This document shows, in pieces, positions 34,777 through 44,255 of a stretch of DNA of 64,000 nt (the first letter of the stretch is position 1; each line of letters starts with the position of its first letter). The notes under the pieces are model-generated. The model saw only the letters and a list, made by a program, of their open reading frames with translations. It was not told the origin of the DNA and made no database searches. The position numbers were made by a program, and so were the translations under genes. Source of the DNA: JADLHS01 sp036274115 (GTDB lineage: Bacteria > Verrucomicrobiota > Verrucomicrobiia > Limisphaerales > JADLHS01); assembly GCA_036274115.1 (NCBI GenBank), contig DASUGI010000078.1, forward strand, positions 47,354 to 111,353, written 5' to 3'.

Positions 34777-35438
34777 ATGAAGGTGCGCATCAAAATCTGT
34801 TGCATCAGCAGCATCGCCGAAGCGGCCCTGGCCGTTCGTTATGGCGCCTCAGCGCTTGGACTGGTTTCCGCCATGCCCAGCGGACCGGGTGTCATCGCAG
34901 AACAAACCATCACGGAGATTGCCGCCACCGTGCCGCCGGGCGTTGCCACTTTCCTGCTGACCTGCAAATGCGATGCGGAGTCCATCATTACTCAGCAACG
35001 CCGGACGCGGGTGAACACGATTCAACTTTGCGATACCGTCGCGCCGGATTGCCAGGCGCGATTGCGCGAAGCCCTGCCGGGAATTGCGTTGGTGCAGGTC
35101 ATTCACGTCACCGGTGAGGATTCTCTGGCCGAACCGTGGCGGTGGCCGACCAGGTAGATGCGCTGTTGCTGGATTCCGGAAACCAAAAACTCGCTATCAA
35201 AGAACTCGGCGGCACGGGCCGCAAACATGACTGGCGCATCAGCCGCAGGATTGTTGAATCGGTTCGCGTGCCGGTGTTTCTCGCCGGCGGTTTGAATCCG
35301 GAGAATGTTGCGGAGGCCATCCACGAAGTGCGCCCGTATGGCCTCGATATTTGCAGCGGCCTGAGAACCAGCGGGCAGCTTGATGAAGACAAAGTTCAAC
35401 GGTTCTTCGCAAACGTGACTGCAGCGAATTCCCGCTAG
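34777..35438 (+). pseudogene. trpF: Phosphoribosylanthranilate isomerase-like (trpF), frameshifted
   Basis: TrpF isomerises phosphoribosylanthranilate in tryptophan synthesis. The first part (from ATG 34777, MKVRIKICCISS) covers the N-terminal half with the KIC catalytic-Cys motif and NTIQLCD. At about 35134 the frame changes: the continuation VAVADQVDALLLDSGNQKLA through VFLAGGLNPENVAEAI and GLDICSGL runs in another frame to 35438. One base appears missing after codon GAA at 35131. Reading across gives a full-length TrpF. It could be a real pseudogene or a sequencing error; no other tryptophan genes are near. It overlaps the 3' end of the convergent permease gene. Confidence 0.82.
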
Positions 35439-38400
35439 TTCTTCGTGGGATTAAGTCTCACCGGCGCATTCGTTCCATACCACCAAAGCCAATCGTCGGA
35501 GGATTTCGCTTTGCGATCATCCTGCTCGTTGGGCCCGACACTGCGCACAATATAACGCCCAGCCTCGGTCCGTTCATAGATCATCGGACGGCCCTGCACA
35601 ATGTCGGCGGGAATACGATTCAGGTAAGTGGGAACGAGTTGGTCCAGCGTGTCGGGGAACGAACCTGTGGCAATGCAGTAGCGCTCGAGCGCACAAGCGA
35701 TCACCGCCTGGTTCAGGGCGTTTTGCGTAAAGGCCAGCAAGGCGGGCGTCGTGGGCCACCACCATTGATACTGGCTAATGAACTGTTCGATTTCATAGCC
35801 AATTTCCAATCCCCGCACCTCGTCCCAATCGTGGTTGCGGCGGATGATTTCTTTCTCAAGGTCAATGCGCCCGATCGCTTGTTCGCCGGCCTGATAAAGA
35901 CGGATGCAATCATCGAACCACCAGCCGCGCGGGCGAAACATTGCGCCGTCGACCTGAATGTACGAATTTCCCGCGATGGGCACCGAGTTGAGTTGCACCT
36001 TGGCAGCCGGGTAGGCCCGCCAAATGTCAATGTGCGCCAGAACGATCCGGCGGACCGTGTTGGTGAAGTCCGCCAGCGGATCAAATTTCAGGAGTTCGGC
36101 CTGGAAGGCAGCGATCTGGGGTTCATTCCAACGCTGTTCCGCGAGTCCTTCCCAAAGCGGCTGCAAGGAGCGCACCAGCATCTCCTGGGTTCGCGCCGCG
36201 GATTTGGCATCGGGCAGTTGCCGGGCGAGTTGAGCAAGACGCAAGCTGGTTAAAACATCCTCAGCGGCGTCTTGACTCCGGTCTACGGTCAACAATGCGC
36301 TCGCCCGCACACAAAAGAGGAAGTGTAACCGCAGCAATGTGGAAATGGCCGTTTGATCCCACTGCAGGACCGCCATGGCGTTTCGATTGGTTGAAATTTG
36401 AAAATGAGGAAGCCTGGCGGCCACCGCGATACTTTGCAGAAATTCCTGCTGCGGCTTCAGGCCGTCAACGATCACCGGAGCGACATCGAACCGATTGGTG
36501 CTCAAGCCGGCGGGCACTCGCTCATGCGCCAGCCAAAGGTATTCCGCCAGCGGAGCGTAACGTTGGGCCGCCCACTCGTAAGTGGCCACATTGCCATAGT
36601 TCGCGCTGATCGATTCCCAATGTTGCAACTTATCAAATATCCGTTTCGTTGCCGCAGAGACGCTGGAGAACCGCTCGAAAGCCGCGACCTTGGCGAGGTT
36701 CAATTCGTCCGGCACGGGAGTGGGCATCAGCGGCGTGAGGCCCAGCGATTCGCCCTTTTGCGCAAGGGTCCGTTGAAATTTGCTCCAGTTACGTCGGCTT
36801 TGATAATTCTGATAACCGTAAAAGCCCGTGACCAGCAGCGCTGCAATCACCACAACCGCGGTTGCCCACGCGACGCTTCGCACGACGGTGCGCCGACTGG
36901 GTATCCACCAAAAACGCGACCGCGGCAGACTGATTTGACCGATAATGGTTGTGCGGAAATCCCGACGCAACCGCACCGCGGCCCAGCGTGACACCGCAAG
37001 ACAGTGCAATGCGCCGACGCCGAACGCCGTCCACATCACCACGGGAACAATCATTCGGTCCGGCAATCGAAAGAATCGGGTTTCCTCAGCGACGACGCAA
37101 AACACGGTGAAGACGGCAACCGGCGGTATGCAGACCACCGCCAGCGCGGCCAGCGGTGCGAACCCGGGGTGCTTCATCCACAACCCCAGCCATCGAGCAA
37201 TCCAACCCAGCGTGATCCAGACCAAACCCATCAACACCAGGGCGAGCAGAACGAATCTGAGCGCATACCAGAACGACCAGTCATCGCGCGCTCCGGAGAT
37301 GGGCAACTTCCAAAGCGCGCGCCACAACAGTTCTCCGACAGACATCGCTTTTGGAATTTCATCCGCTTCAGCCTTGGCAAAGTTGGCTCCCAGCCAGATA
37401 AAAAACAAATGAACGGCGGTGGCGGCGAGTGCAGGAAAAAAGAGCCTCCGCCAATAGGCCAGCCAGAATCCGCGTGAAATGAGTTTTTCAGTGACGGGCG
37501 TACTGAGAATCAATTCGAAGACGCCGCTCTGCTTGTCCTCCGCCACCCGTTGCGAAGCAATCATCGCCGCGTAATACAGCACCAGGGCATGCAGCCCGAG
37601 CCCCAGCCATAACCAAGAAAACGTGAAGCCTTCCAAACTTCCTGGTTTGGCGCGGAACACCCGATCGAAAAATGGCGCCGCGACGTAAACCGTCACCGCC
37701 ACCAACAGGACGGTCAGCAGCATGAAAATGGGCGCGCTGACCCGGTTCCGCGAGGCGAGCCAGAAGAATGGATTCCAATCCAGCAGGCGGCGTCGGAGCC
37801 TGGCGCGTCCCGTTGCTCCCGAAAGCCTCCAGCGCTCGGCCAGTAGTCCGATGGCGCCTCGCGAACGTTTGGGTCGATCCTGCCACGTGCGGGACAGTCG
37901 CCACGATGCCAGGAGCAAGCCAAGAAGGGAAAGGCCGGCCACCACGCCAAGTGAAAGCCAGAAATGGTTTCGGCCAAAAACGCGATTTCCCCCGGCCGCG
38001 ATCAGCCCGTAAAGCGGACTGAGTGAAGACACCGCGTCAACCCAGACGCGGGGATATTTGAGCGAATCCATGATCCCGGCCAACCCCAACACGCCCGCTC
38101 CAAGCACGATCCCCGAACCGGCGGCCAACGCAATGGCGGTGAATTGTCGCCTGCAGTGCACTGAGGCAACAAAACCGGCCGCCACGCCAAAAAAAATGGC
38201 GTTCACCAACGCCAGGACGGTTTGCCAAAACTGGTCCAGCGCGATGCCACCGAACATGAACAGCAGCGCCAGCATCGGGAACATGGAGAACAAACCAAAG
38301 ATGGTGACCACTGAGCTCGAACAGAGTTTTCCCAGGATAATTTCGAAACTGTTCAGGTTGGTGAGGAACAACAGTCCCAGCGTGCCTTCCCGTCTTTCGG

Positions 38401-38638
38401 CACTGATGCAATCCGCGGTCACGGTTGAACCGATGAACAGGCAATAGAAAAACGTCAGCACCGAGAGTACTTCAAAGACCCGCGGAGCGGCGTTGCGATT
38501 TTGAAATCCGTTGGCCGCCCAGAACAGCCAGATTAACAAGCCAAAGAACGCGATCGCGGTGATCCAACGCACCAGGTACGTCCGGTTTCGCCGCGCGGCA
38601 GCGCGCAGTTCTCGCTCGGCTACTGACAGGAAACGCAT
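35435..38638 (-). CDS. Giant ABC-2 type permease with C-terminal extension
   Basis: 1067 residues from the ATG at 38638; a start at 38662 is also possible. The first about 600 residues are an ABC-2-like membrane region with two sets of helices. The motif TADCISAERREGTLGLLFLTNLNSFEI is typical of ABC-2 permeases beside the membrane. DKQSGVFELILSTPVTEKLI is the matching motif in the second half, so it looks like two fused permease halves. Residues about 650-1067 are soluble and end in a segment resembling prepilin-like or DUF-type domains (YCIATGSFPDTLDQLVPTYL and IYERTEAGRYIVRSVGPNEQDD). No ATPase gene is adjacent. It lies downstream of the EPS genes on the same strand. Confidence 0.75.
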   Translation of the reverse strand: MRFLSVAERELRAAARRNRTYLVRWITAIAFFGLLIWLFWAANGFQNRNAAPRVFEVLSVLTFFYCLFIGSTVTADCISAERREGTLGLLFLTNLNSFEIILGKLCSSSVVTIFGLFSMFPMLALLFMFGGIALDQFWQTVLALVNAIFFGVAAGFVASVHCRRQFTAIALAAGSGIVLGAGVLGLAGIMDSLKYPRVWVDAVSSLSPLYGLIAAGGNRVFGRNHFWLSLGVVAGLSLLGLLLASWRLSRTWQDRPKRSRGAIGLLAERWRLSGATGRARLRRRLLDWNPFFWLASRNRVSAPIFMLLTVLLVAVTVYVAAPFFDRVFRAKPGSLEGFTFSWLWLGLGLHALVLYYAAMIASQRVAEDKQSGVFELILSTPVTEKLISRGFWLAYWRRLFFPALAATAVHLFFIWLGANFAKAEADEIPKAMSVGELLWRALWKLPISGARDDWSFWYALRFVLLALVLMGLVWITLGWIARWLGLWMKHPGFAPLAALAVVCIPPVAVFTVFCVVAEETRFFRLPDRMIVPVVMWTAFGVGALHCLAVSRWAAVRLRRDFRTTIIGQISLPRSRFWWIPSRRTVVRSVAWATAVVVIAALLVTGFYGYQNYQSRRNWSKFQRTLAQKGESLGLTPLMPTPVPDELNLAKVAAFERFSSVSAATKRIFDKLQHWESISANYGNVATYEWAAQRYAPLAEYLWLAHERVPAGLSTNRFDVAPVIVDGLKPQQEFLQSIAVAARLPHFQISTNRNAMAVLQWDQTAISTLLRLHFLFCVRASALLTVDRSQDAAEDVLTSLRLAQLARQLPDAKSAARTQEMLVRSLQPLWEGLAEQRWNEPQIAAFQAELLKFDPLADFTNTVRRIVLAHIDIWRAYPAAKVQLNSVPIAGNSYIQVDGAMFRPRGWWFDDCIRLYQAGEQAIGRIDLEKEIIRRNHDWDEVRGLEIGYEIEQFISQYQWWWPTTPALLAFTQNALNQAVIACALERYCIATGSFPDTLDQLVPTYLNRIPADIVQGRPMIYERTEAGRYIVRSVGPNEQDDRKAKSSDDWLWWYGTNAPVRLNPTKN

Positions 38639-38718
38639 GCGGCCGGGATGATGCACCGTCAATCCGGGTGAGTCATCACCAGATTCTGCGTCACCTCGAT
38701 AATGACTTTGGCGCGCGG

Positions 38719-40029
38719 TCAGACCGTCGCGAAACGCGCCAGACTAAACGCCTCAAAGCCCAGCGTATAGGTAATCCAAAAGCCAACGACGTGAAGCGAC
38801 GGGTTCCTTGCGGGAATGAACTTCACGCCCCAAGCCAGCAGAATGGCGATGGGATAAAGCAACGGGAAGAGCTCTCGCCCGTGCCCCATGCCGTAAAGGT
38901 AGCCGAACCGCAGCACGAGAATGACGTTGACGAGAATTGCCACTCCGATCGCAGCGTAAACGGAACTCATGGGCAAAGCCGGGAACCGAGCCAGTGGCTC
39001 CGGATTCTGTTTCAAGCCGATCACCAGTCCGCAAATCGCGATGAATCCGTAACTCAGCCCCAGCAATGGAAAGGGATAACCGATGTTGTTGCTGATTCCC
39101 GAAACCGACCAAAAAGTTTTCGCGAGGTTGTGGCCCGCCGCCAACAGTCCCTCCATCATCGACGGCCAGGTCTTCGCAACGACTGACAAATCCTCGGGCG
39201 TGAACGTTTCGTACACATACCAGTTCCGAAACGACCAGGGCGAATAAATCAGGGCGGCCACTCCAAAAGTCGAGGCCGCGCGGCTGAGTACGCCCGGCCA
39301 GGAAATGTTGCGTCGGACACCCTCGAACAGAAACAACAATCCGATGGCAGGAAAAAAGATGAGGGCGGACTGCTTTACCCAGAGCGCCAGACCCAGTACC
39401 GCGCCCATAGCCAGTGAATTCATTATCGATCGTTGCGGCTGGGCGATCAGACATAGCAAGCCGGTGGCGAAGGTGATCATCAAATTGTCATTGTTGATGG
39501 CGGAGGAAACCACCACATAGGTCGGCAACAAGCATGTGACTGCCAGCGTGGACACTTGAAGGAATTCGTCTTTGACTTCAAGTCGCTTCAGCAGCACCCA
39601 ACCTAATCTCAAGTTCACCAGCCACAACAAAAGCGAACCTACCCGCAGCGCGAACACGGTTGCGGCCTGGCTGTGGAACATAGCGTCTGCCAATTTGTAA
39701 ATCGGCAGCAAGGTCAGGTAGTAAAGCGGCGGCTGAAAATATTCCCATTCGTTGTCGGACTCACCCATTTTTCCGGCCTGAATGGGAAGCGCGTAGTTTT
39801 CCGAAACGTATTTGACGTAATTGAAATGCGATTGCTCGTCGGACGCATAGAAGATGGGCGTGAACCAAATGTCCCCGATCCGGCAGAGACCTCCGACCAC
39901 CAACAGCACCCTCAGGAGAGAACGTGCCGAAAGCGACCGCTGGCGTTGCCAATACCGCAGCCCCACCCACAACAACACGCCCATCAACAAGGCCGCTGCC
40001 GTGATCAGAGCAACACCGCCCGATTGCAT
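38719..40029 (-). CDS. Polytopic membrane protein, GT39/DUF2142-like glycosyltransferase candidate
   Basis: 436 residues with about 10-11 hydrophobic segments. An acidic motif in the first periplasmic loop (FYASDEQSHFNYVKYVSENY, about 61-80) and a following PPLYYLTLLPIY segment resemble the catalytic Asp-containing loop of GT-C/ArnT or DUF2142 proteins that use lipid-linked sugars. The C-terminus carries further membrane helices without a soluble domain. It sits 39 bp downstream of the UDP-xylose synthase-like gene. It may add a sugar to the EPS repeat unit or act in its export. Assignment to a specific GT-C family is inference. Confidence 0.7.
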   Translation of the reverse strand: MQSGGVALITAAALLMGVLLWVGLRYWQRQRSLSARSLLRVLLVVGGLCRIGDIWFTPIFYASDEQSHFNYVKYVSENYALPIQAGKMGESDNEWEYFQPPLYYLTLLPIYKLADAMFHSQAATVFALRVGSLLLWLVNLRLGWVLLKRLEVKDEFLQVSTLAVTCLLPTYVVVSSAINNDNLMITFATGLLCLIAQPQRSIMNSLAMGAVLGLALWVKQSALIFFPAIGLLFLFEGVRRNISWPGVLSRAASTFGVAALIYSPWSFRNWYVYETFTPEDLSVVAKTWPSMMEGLLAAGHNLAKTFWSVSGISNNIGYPFPLLGLSYGFIAICGLVIGLKQNPEPLARFPALPMSSVYAAIGVAILVNVILVLRFGYLYGMGHGRELFPLLYPIAILLAWGVKFIPARNPSLHVVGFWITYTLGFEAFSLARFATV

Positions 40030-40068
40030 GATTGATGAGGTTTCGCCCCAATTCCTGCGGGACCTGGG

Positions 40069-41067
40069 TCAAATCCGCGTTCGGAAATACCGGATGGTAT
40101 CGGTTAAACCCTCTGCAAGCTTCACCTTGGGTTCCCACCGCAGATATTTCCGCGCTTTGGTGATATCCGGGCGGCGCTGTTTTGGGTCGTCCTGGGGCAG
40201 CGGCTTGAAGACAATTTTACTGCGTGAACCAGTGGCCTTGATGATGGCCTCCGCGAATTGCAGCATGGTAAGCTCGGTCGGATTGCCAATGTTCACCGGC
40301 AGGCCGTAGTTGCTCATCATCAGCCGATAGATGCCTTCAATCAGGTCCGACACGTAACAAAAGCTGCGCGTCTGCGTGCCTTTGCCGAAAACGGTGATGG
40401 GCTGGTTCGTCAGCGCCTGACTCACAAACGCGGGAACCACGCGGCCATCGTTGAGCCGCATGCGCGGACCGTAGGTGTTGAAGATGCGAACAATCCGCGT
40501 CTCCACTTTGTGCTCGCGATGATAGGCCATGGTCATGGCCTCGGCGAAACGCTTGGCTTCATCATAGCAGCCGCGCGGCCCGATGGTATTGACGTTGCCC
40601 CAATACTCCTCCGTCTGCGGGTGCACCAGCGGGTCGCCGTAAATCTCAGAGGTGGACGCGATGAGAAAGCGGGCGCCCTTGTTCTTGGCCAGGCCGAGCG
40701 CTTTGTGAGTCCCCAACGAACCCACCTTGAGTGTCTGGATGGGAACGTTCAAGTAATCAATCGGACTGGCAGGCGAGGCGAAATGCCAGACGTAATCGAC
40801 CTTCCCCTCCAGAAAAATGAACTCGGTCACATCCTGCTGGATGAACTTGAAGTTCTTGTTCCCGCCCAGATGAGCAATGTTTCCCACACTGCCAGTGATG
40901 AAATTGTCCAACCCAATCACTTTGTGCCCGCGAGCGAGCAAAAGATCGGTGAGATGCGAACCGAGAAAACCGGCCGCACCGGTGACGACAGAAACAGGCA
41001 TTTGGCGCGCAGCTTTTGCGTTGGTAGTCATGTTTGAGTTTGGAGTGGCAATGCGGAGCAGTTTCAC
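40069..41067 (-). CDS. UDP-glucuronate decarboxylase (UDP-xylose synthase)-like SDR
   Basis: Converts UDP-glucuronate to UDP-xylose in the cytoplasm, supplying EPS precursors. It has 332 residues from a GTG at 41067 whose codon overlaps the previous stop; an ATG at 41031 or 40999 is also possible. The Rossmann motif is VVTGAAGFLGSHL. FASPASPIDYLNVPIQTLKV, STSEIYGDPLVHPQTEEYWG, NTIGPRGCYDEAKRFAE (catalytic Y-x-x-x-K) and RIFNTYGPRMRLNDGRVVPA are strong UXS signatures. Together with the UDP-glucose dehydrogenase-like gene at 48258 it would make a two-step route UDP-Glc to UDP-GlcA to UDP-Xyl. Confidence 0.92.
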   Translation of the reverse strand: MKLLRIATPNSNMTTNAKAARQMPVSVVTGAAGFLGSHLTDLLLARGHKVIGLDNFITGSVGNIAHLGGNKNFKFIQQDVTEFIFLEGKVDYVWHFASPASPIDYLNVPIQTLKVGSLGTHKALGLAKNKGARFLIASTSEIYGDPLVHPQTEEYWGNVNTIGPRGCYDEAKRFAEAMTMAYHREHKVETRIVRIFNTYGPRMRLNDGRVVPAFVSQALTNQPITVFGKGTQTRSFCYVSDLIEGIYRLMMSNYGLPVNIGNPTELTMLQFAEAIIKATGSRSKIVFKPLPQDDPKQRRPDITKARKYLRWEPKVKLAEGLTDTIRYFRTRI

Positions 41068-42458
41068 TTGGCTCCGGTTCCGGCGAACACGGCAGGGATA
41101 GTACGAAGCAGAATCTTGAAGTCGAGCCAGAGTGACCAGTTATCGATGTATTCCAGGTCCAACCGCACCCAATCCTTGAAATCCAGAATCTGGTTGCGGC
41201 CACTGACCTGCCAGAGGCAAGTGATGCCGGGGCGAACACTCAGCCGGCGGCGATGCGCGAGGTCGCTGATGCGCTTGATCTCGTCCACGGGCAACGGACG
41301 CGGACCGACCAGACTCATTTCGCCACGCAACACGTTGAAGAGTTGTGGCAGTTCATCGATGCTGAACTTCCGCAGCCATTTGCCAATGGGAGTAATGCGC
41401 GGGTCTCCGGTAATCTTGAAGACCGGCCCGGACATTTCATTCATGGCCGCGAGTTCATGTTTAATCTGTTCCGCGTTGGTCACCATCGTGCGGAACTTGT
41501 AAATCGTGAAGGGCGCGCCGTTGAGGCCCGAACGCAATTGCCGGAAGAACACCGGCCCGGGCGAAGTCAACTTGATGATGATCGCCACAATCAACATCGG
41601 GATCGCGGAAAGAACCAACAACACCAGTGCGCCAACAAAATCCGTAAGCTGCTTGATAACCGCCTGCCAGGAAGTCTCCGGCGCGGAACGGAACACGAGC
41701 ATCGGCCGCCCGTAAAAGTCATCAATGCAGGTGCGGGAAATATTCGTTTTGAAGAAGTCCGCGACGAGCCATACCTCGACGCCTTCGATTTCACAGGCGT
41801 TGACCACGGCCTCCGCCCGGTCGAAATGCGTGTGACGCGTACTCAAAATCACGCCATTGACGGAGAGTTCATGCAGCCTTTGCACGAGTTGGGGCAGCTC
41901 GGTTTGGTTCAGGTCGAGTTCGGTGACGATTTCAACTCCCGAATCCGGCCGGGCGCGAATTTCCTCTCGCATTCTGGCCGTTTCTTCGCGCGTGCCTGCC
42001 AGGATGAAGCGCCGCCGGTTCTGCACGGGTGACACCTTGTTCCGAGCCGCCACCGTCAGGAGCACCTCTTTCAAATAAACGAGCGAAAAACTGAACACCC
42101 CAAACCAGATCGGGACGGACCGCGCAATGTAGAGCTTGGCAAAGAACATTGCCAACGTCAGCCCGAGCGAAGTGAAAAGGCAACCTTTGAACAGGGGCCA
42201 GAGCGTGGCACGCCTCAAACTGGTCTGCGGTCGGTCATAGAACCCCTGCGATTCCAGCACCAGGGGTGACAAAGGAATGGAAAGGAGATAGAACCAGAAG
42301 AAGCTCTCGAAAGGTTCAGTGACCGGATACGTGCTAAACCATCGGACGTAGGTATCCGAGGCGCGGAATTCATAGGCCAGCCAGAAGCTGGCGGCAAAAA
42401 TGCACGCATCCACCAACTGATGGAGTTGCATCCGCATCTGACGGTCTCGTCGCAACAT
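41064..42458 (-). CDS. Undecaprenyl-phosphate sugar phosphotransferase, EPS initiating enzyme
   Basis: Starts the EPS repeat unit by moving a sugar-1-phosphate onto undecaprenyl phosphate. It has 464 residues: about four N-terminal membrane helices (about 10-130), a CoA-binding-like Rossmann segment (about 140-245) and the bacterial sugar transferase domain (about 268-464). Key motifs: SPGPVFFRQLRSGLNGAPFT, IYKFRTMVTNAE, DELPQLFNVLRGEMSLVGPRP and RPGITCLWQVSGRN. The stop overlaps the next gene's GTG start. It follows the exosortase and EpsI genes, as in exosortase-associated EPS loci of other Gram-negative bacteria. Confidence 0.93.
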   Translation of the reverse strand: MLRRDRQMRMQLHQLVDACIFAASFWLAYEFRASDTYVRWFSTYPVTEPFESFFWFYLLSIPLSPLVLESQGFYDRPQTSLRRATLWPLFKGCLFTSLGLTLAMFFAKLYIARSVPIWFGVFSFSLVYLKEVLLTVAARNKVSPVQNRRRFILAGTREETARMREEIRARPDSGVEIVTELDLNQTELPQLVQRLHELSVNGVILSTRHTHFDRAEAVVNACEIEGVEVWLVADFFKTNISRTCIDDFYGRPMLVFRSAPETSWQAVIKQLTDFVGALVLLVLSAIPMLIVAIIIKLTSPGPVFFRQLRSGLNGAPFTIYKFRTMVTNAEQIKHELAAMNEMSGPVFKITGDPRITPIGKWLRKFSIDELPQLFNVLRGEMSLVGPRPLPVDEIKRISDLAHRRRLSVRPGITCLWQVSGRNQILDFKDWVRLDLEYIDNWSLWLDFKILLRTIPAVFAGTGAK

Positions 42459-42481
42459 GGATCAATTAACCAACCAGGTGA

Positions 42482-43225
42482 TTAAGGATTTTCCTTCGCC
42501 ATCTGCATTCCGGTTTTGGGCACAAGCTGAAATTCAGGAACCGAAGCGCTGATCAACTTCTTCTGACGCTCGTATAATTCTCCCTCCGAACCAGGGGGGC
42601 CATAGGAGAAATAAGAAATATATGCCCATCGTTGCAACACGCCGGTAGCGACCAATTCTCGCGCGATGGACCACATCCGGTCGGAGCCGGTAGGTGACGC
42701 GCTCACGGCGTCATCCGCCACGTACCAATAAACATAAACACCGTGAGCCACTACCGGACGACCTTCCACGTTGAATTGCGCTGAGACCGTAAGTTTGATC
42801 ACTGGCAGTTCATAAGCGAACGGTTTTTCCATGGGGATTTTGTCCACTTCGGTCTTGTTGATCGTCCAACCAGCACCCGTAAGGCAAAACTGCGGTTTGT
42901 GCAGACTGGTGCGATCGGTGCCCATGAGAACCACATTGACCTGGGCGGCGAAATTCGAATCCACCGACGTGTAACGGCACTGACCATAACTGGTATCGCG
43001 CGGCAGGACGTTGGTAACGATGGCGTCCACCGGCAGAAGTTCGGCCGTGTAGCCGGGCAGGCGTTCCGGGAGGATGACCTCGAGATTGGAAGTGCCTGGA
43101 AGCGGGCGCGTCTTGACGCCGGGCTCACCGAGACGTTGAATCGATTTGAACCTGGCAATGACACCCGCCGTGCCGGCAATCATCAGCACCGTCACCAACG
43201 CCAGGATCAATTTGTTGCGATTCAT
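42482..43225 (-). CDS. EpsI/DUF3485-like exosortase-associated protein
   Basis: 247 residues from the ATG at 43225, which overlaps the exosortase stop (ATGA); the longer start at 43282 is rejected. A signal/anchor helix covers about 5-25 (ILALVTVLMIAGTAGVIARF). The domain reads VILPERLPGYTAELLPVD, CRYTSVDSNFAAQVNVVLMG, TDRTSLHKPQFCLTGAGW and VYWYVADDAVSAS, matching EpsI-type proteins encoded beside exosortases, often as a fused C-terminal domain. Its biochemical role is unknown; the context implies a membrane-bound accessory of the sorting or EPS machinery. Confidence 0.82.
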   Translation of the reverse strand: MNRNKLILALVTVLMIAGTAGVIARFKSIQRLGEPGVKTRPLPGTSNLEVILPERLPGYTAELLPVDAIVTNVLPRDTSYGQCRYTSVDSNFAAQVNVVLMGTDRTSLHKPQFCLTGAGWTINKTEVDKIPMEKPFAYELPVIKLTVSAQFNVEGRPVVAHGVYVYWYVADDAVSASPTGSDRMWSIARELVATGVLQRWAYISYFSYGPPGSEGELYERQKKLISASVPEFQLVPKTGMQMAKENP

Positions 43226-44205
43226 GCAGTCCTGGCCTCCGCTGTCAAAGTCTTTTGCATCGTCCCAGCCTTCTCCAACCATTGGCCGATATACATCATG
43301 CCAATGAACGCGGGGATGTAGGGCAACATGCTGAAAAAGGCGCTTTCATGAACATAGTTCCCGGCGCTTTGGCCCTTCAATTCCCCGGCGGCAACGATTG
43401 TACCGAGTCGCACCACGTTGCCAATGACCGCAAGCGGAAGTGAAGCGGCGACCATGGCGGCGCGCTTCCAGGGCGACTTGAAGACCAGAAACGCGTACGA
43501 AACCGCGACGAGGAAAATTGAAATCAAACTGCGCATGCCGCTGCAAGCCGCTGCCACTTCATACTGATATGTGCCCAGCGCATTGAGCAGCGCCGTCCCC
43601 TGGCGAATGACTCCGATGCCAAGCACTCCATTGAAAAGATGTTCCACGATCCAGGACACCATGATGCGCAATGGAAAAGTGACGCGCTCGGTCAATGATC
43701 CCAACGGCACCATGAAAACAAACAGGAAGAAGGGAAAAAAACTCGCATACAGCCATCGTGGTCCCCAAACCAGACCGGTCAGACCATAAATTCCGGTGAA
43801 GAGTCCGACGATCGAAAGTTTCGGCTGTTGAACAATGAACCCCACCAGATGTGCCAGCAGTCCCAATCCCACCAGCAAAAGTCCGGGCCACCAATTTTTC
43901 AATGGTTGAGAAAGTAAATCTTTCCTTTTCCACCACATCAGACCCAGCACCAGAAACGGAATGAAATTACCATGCGCGTCATCGGCCACCACCGTTTCGG
44001 CGTTATAGGACACAAACATGAACTTGAACAGAGACGGCGAGGGCACATAACCGAAGGTGCCATTGCCAAAGAACTGAAAGAGTAACAGCCAAACCGCCAG
44101 CAGTCCGAAAAAGAGGCCTTTGTCCGGCAGCGCGCGCCAACAAGCCCGAATTTCCTCGGAAAGACTGTCGGTGGGAAGTTCGATGGTGCGACTATTAGTG
44201 TTCAC
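43222..44205 (-). CDS. Exosortase family transpeptidase
   Basis: Integral-membrane cysteine transpeptidase that processes C-terminal PEP-CTERM-type sorting signals. It has 327 residues and about eight TM helices. The catalytic residues are visible: Cys221 in AACSGMRSL, Arg266 in GNVVRLGTIVA and His286 in YVHESAF. The 4-bp overlap with the EpsI-like gene and the following EPS genes match the known pairing of exosortase with exopolysaccharide operons. No protein encoded in this window ends in a recognisable PEP-CTERM motif, so its substrates must lie elsewhere or use a different signal. Confidence 0.93.
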   Translation of the reverse strand: MNTNSRTIELPTDSLSEEIRACWRALPDKGLFFGLLAVWLLLFQFFGNGTFGYVPSPSLFKFMFVSYNAETVVADDAHGNFIPFLVLGLMWWKRKDLLSQPLKNWWPGLLLVGLGLLAHLVGFIVQQPKLSIVGLFTGIYGLTGLVWGPRWLYASFFPFFLFVFMVPLGSLTERVTFPLRIMVSWIVEHLFNGVLGIGVIRQGTALLNALGTYQYEVAAACSGMRSLISIFLVAVSYAFLVFKSPWKRAAMVAASLPLAVIGNVVRLGTIVAAGELKGQSAGNYVHESAFFSMLPYIPAFIGMMYIGQWLEKAGTMQKTLTAEARTA

Positions 44206-44255
44206 GTATGCTGAATCCAGCTTCTTGGATAACGAATCGGCTGTTTATGCTCAAT

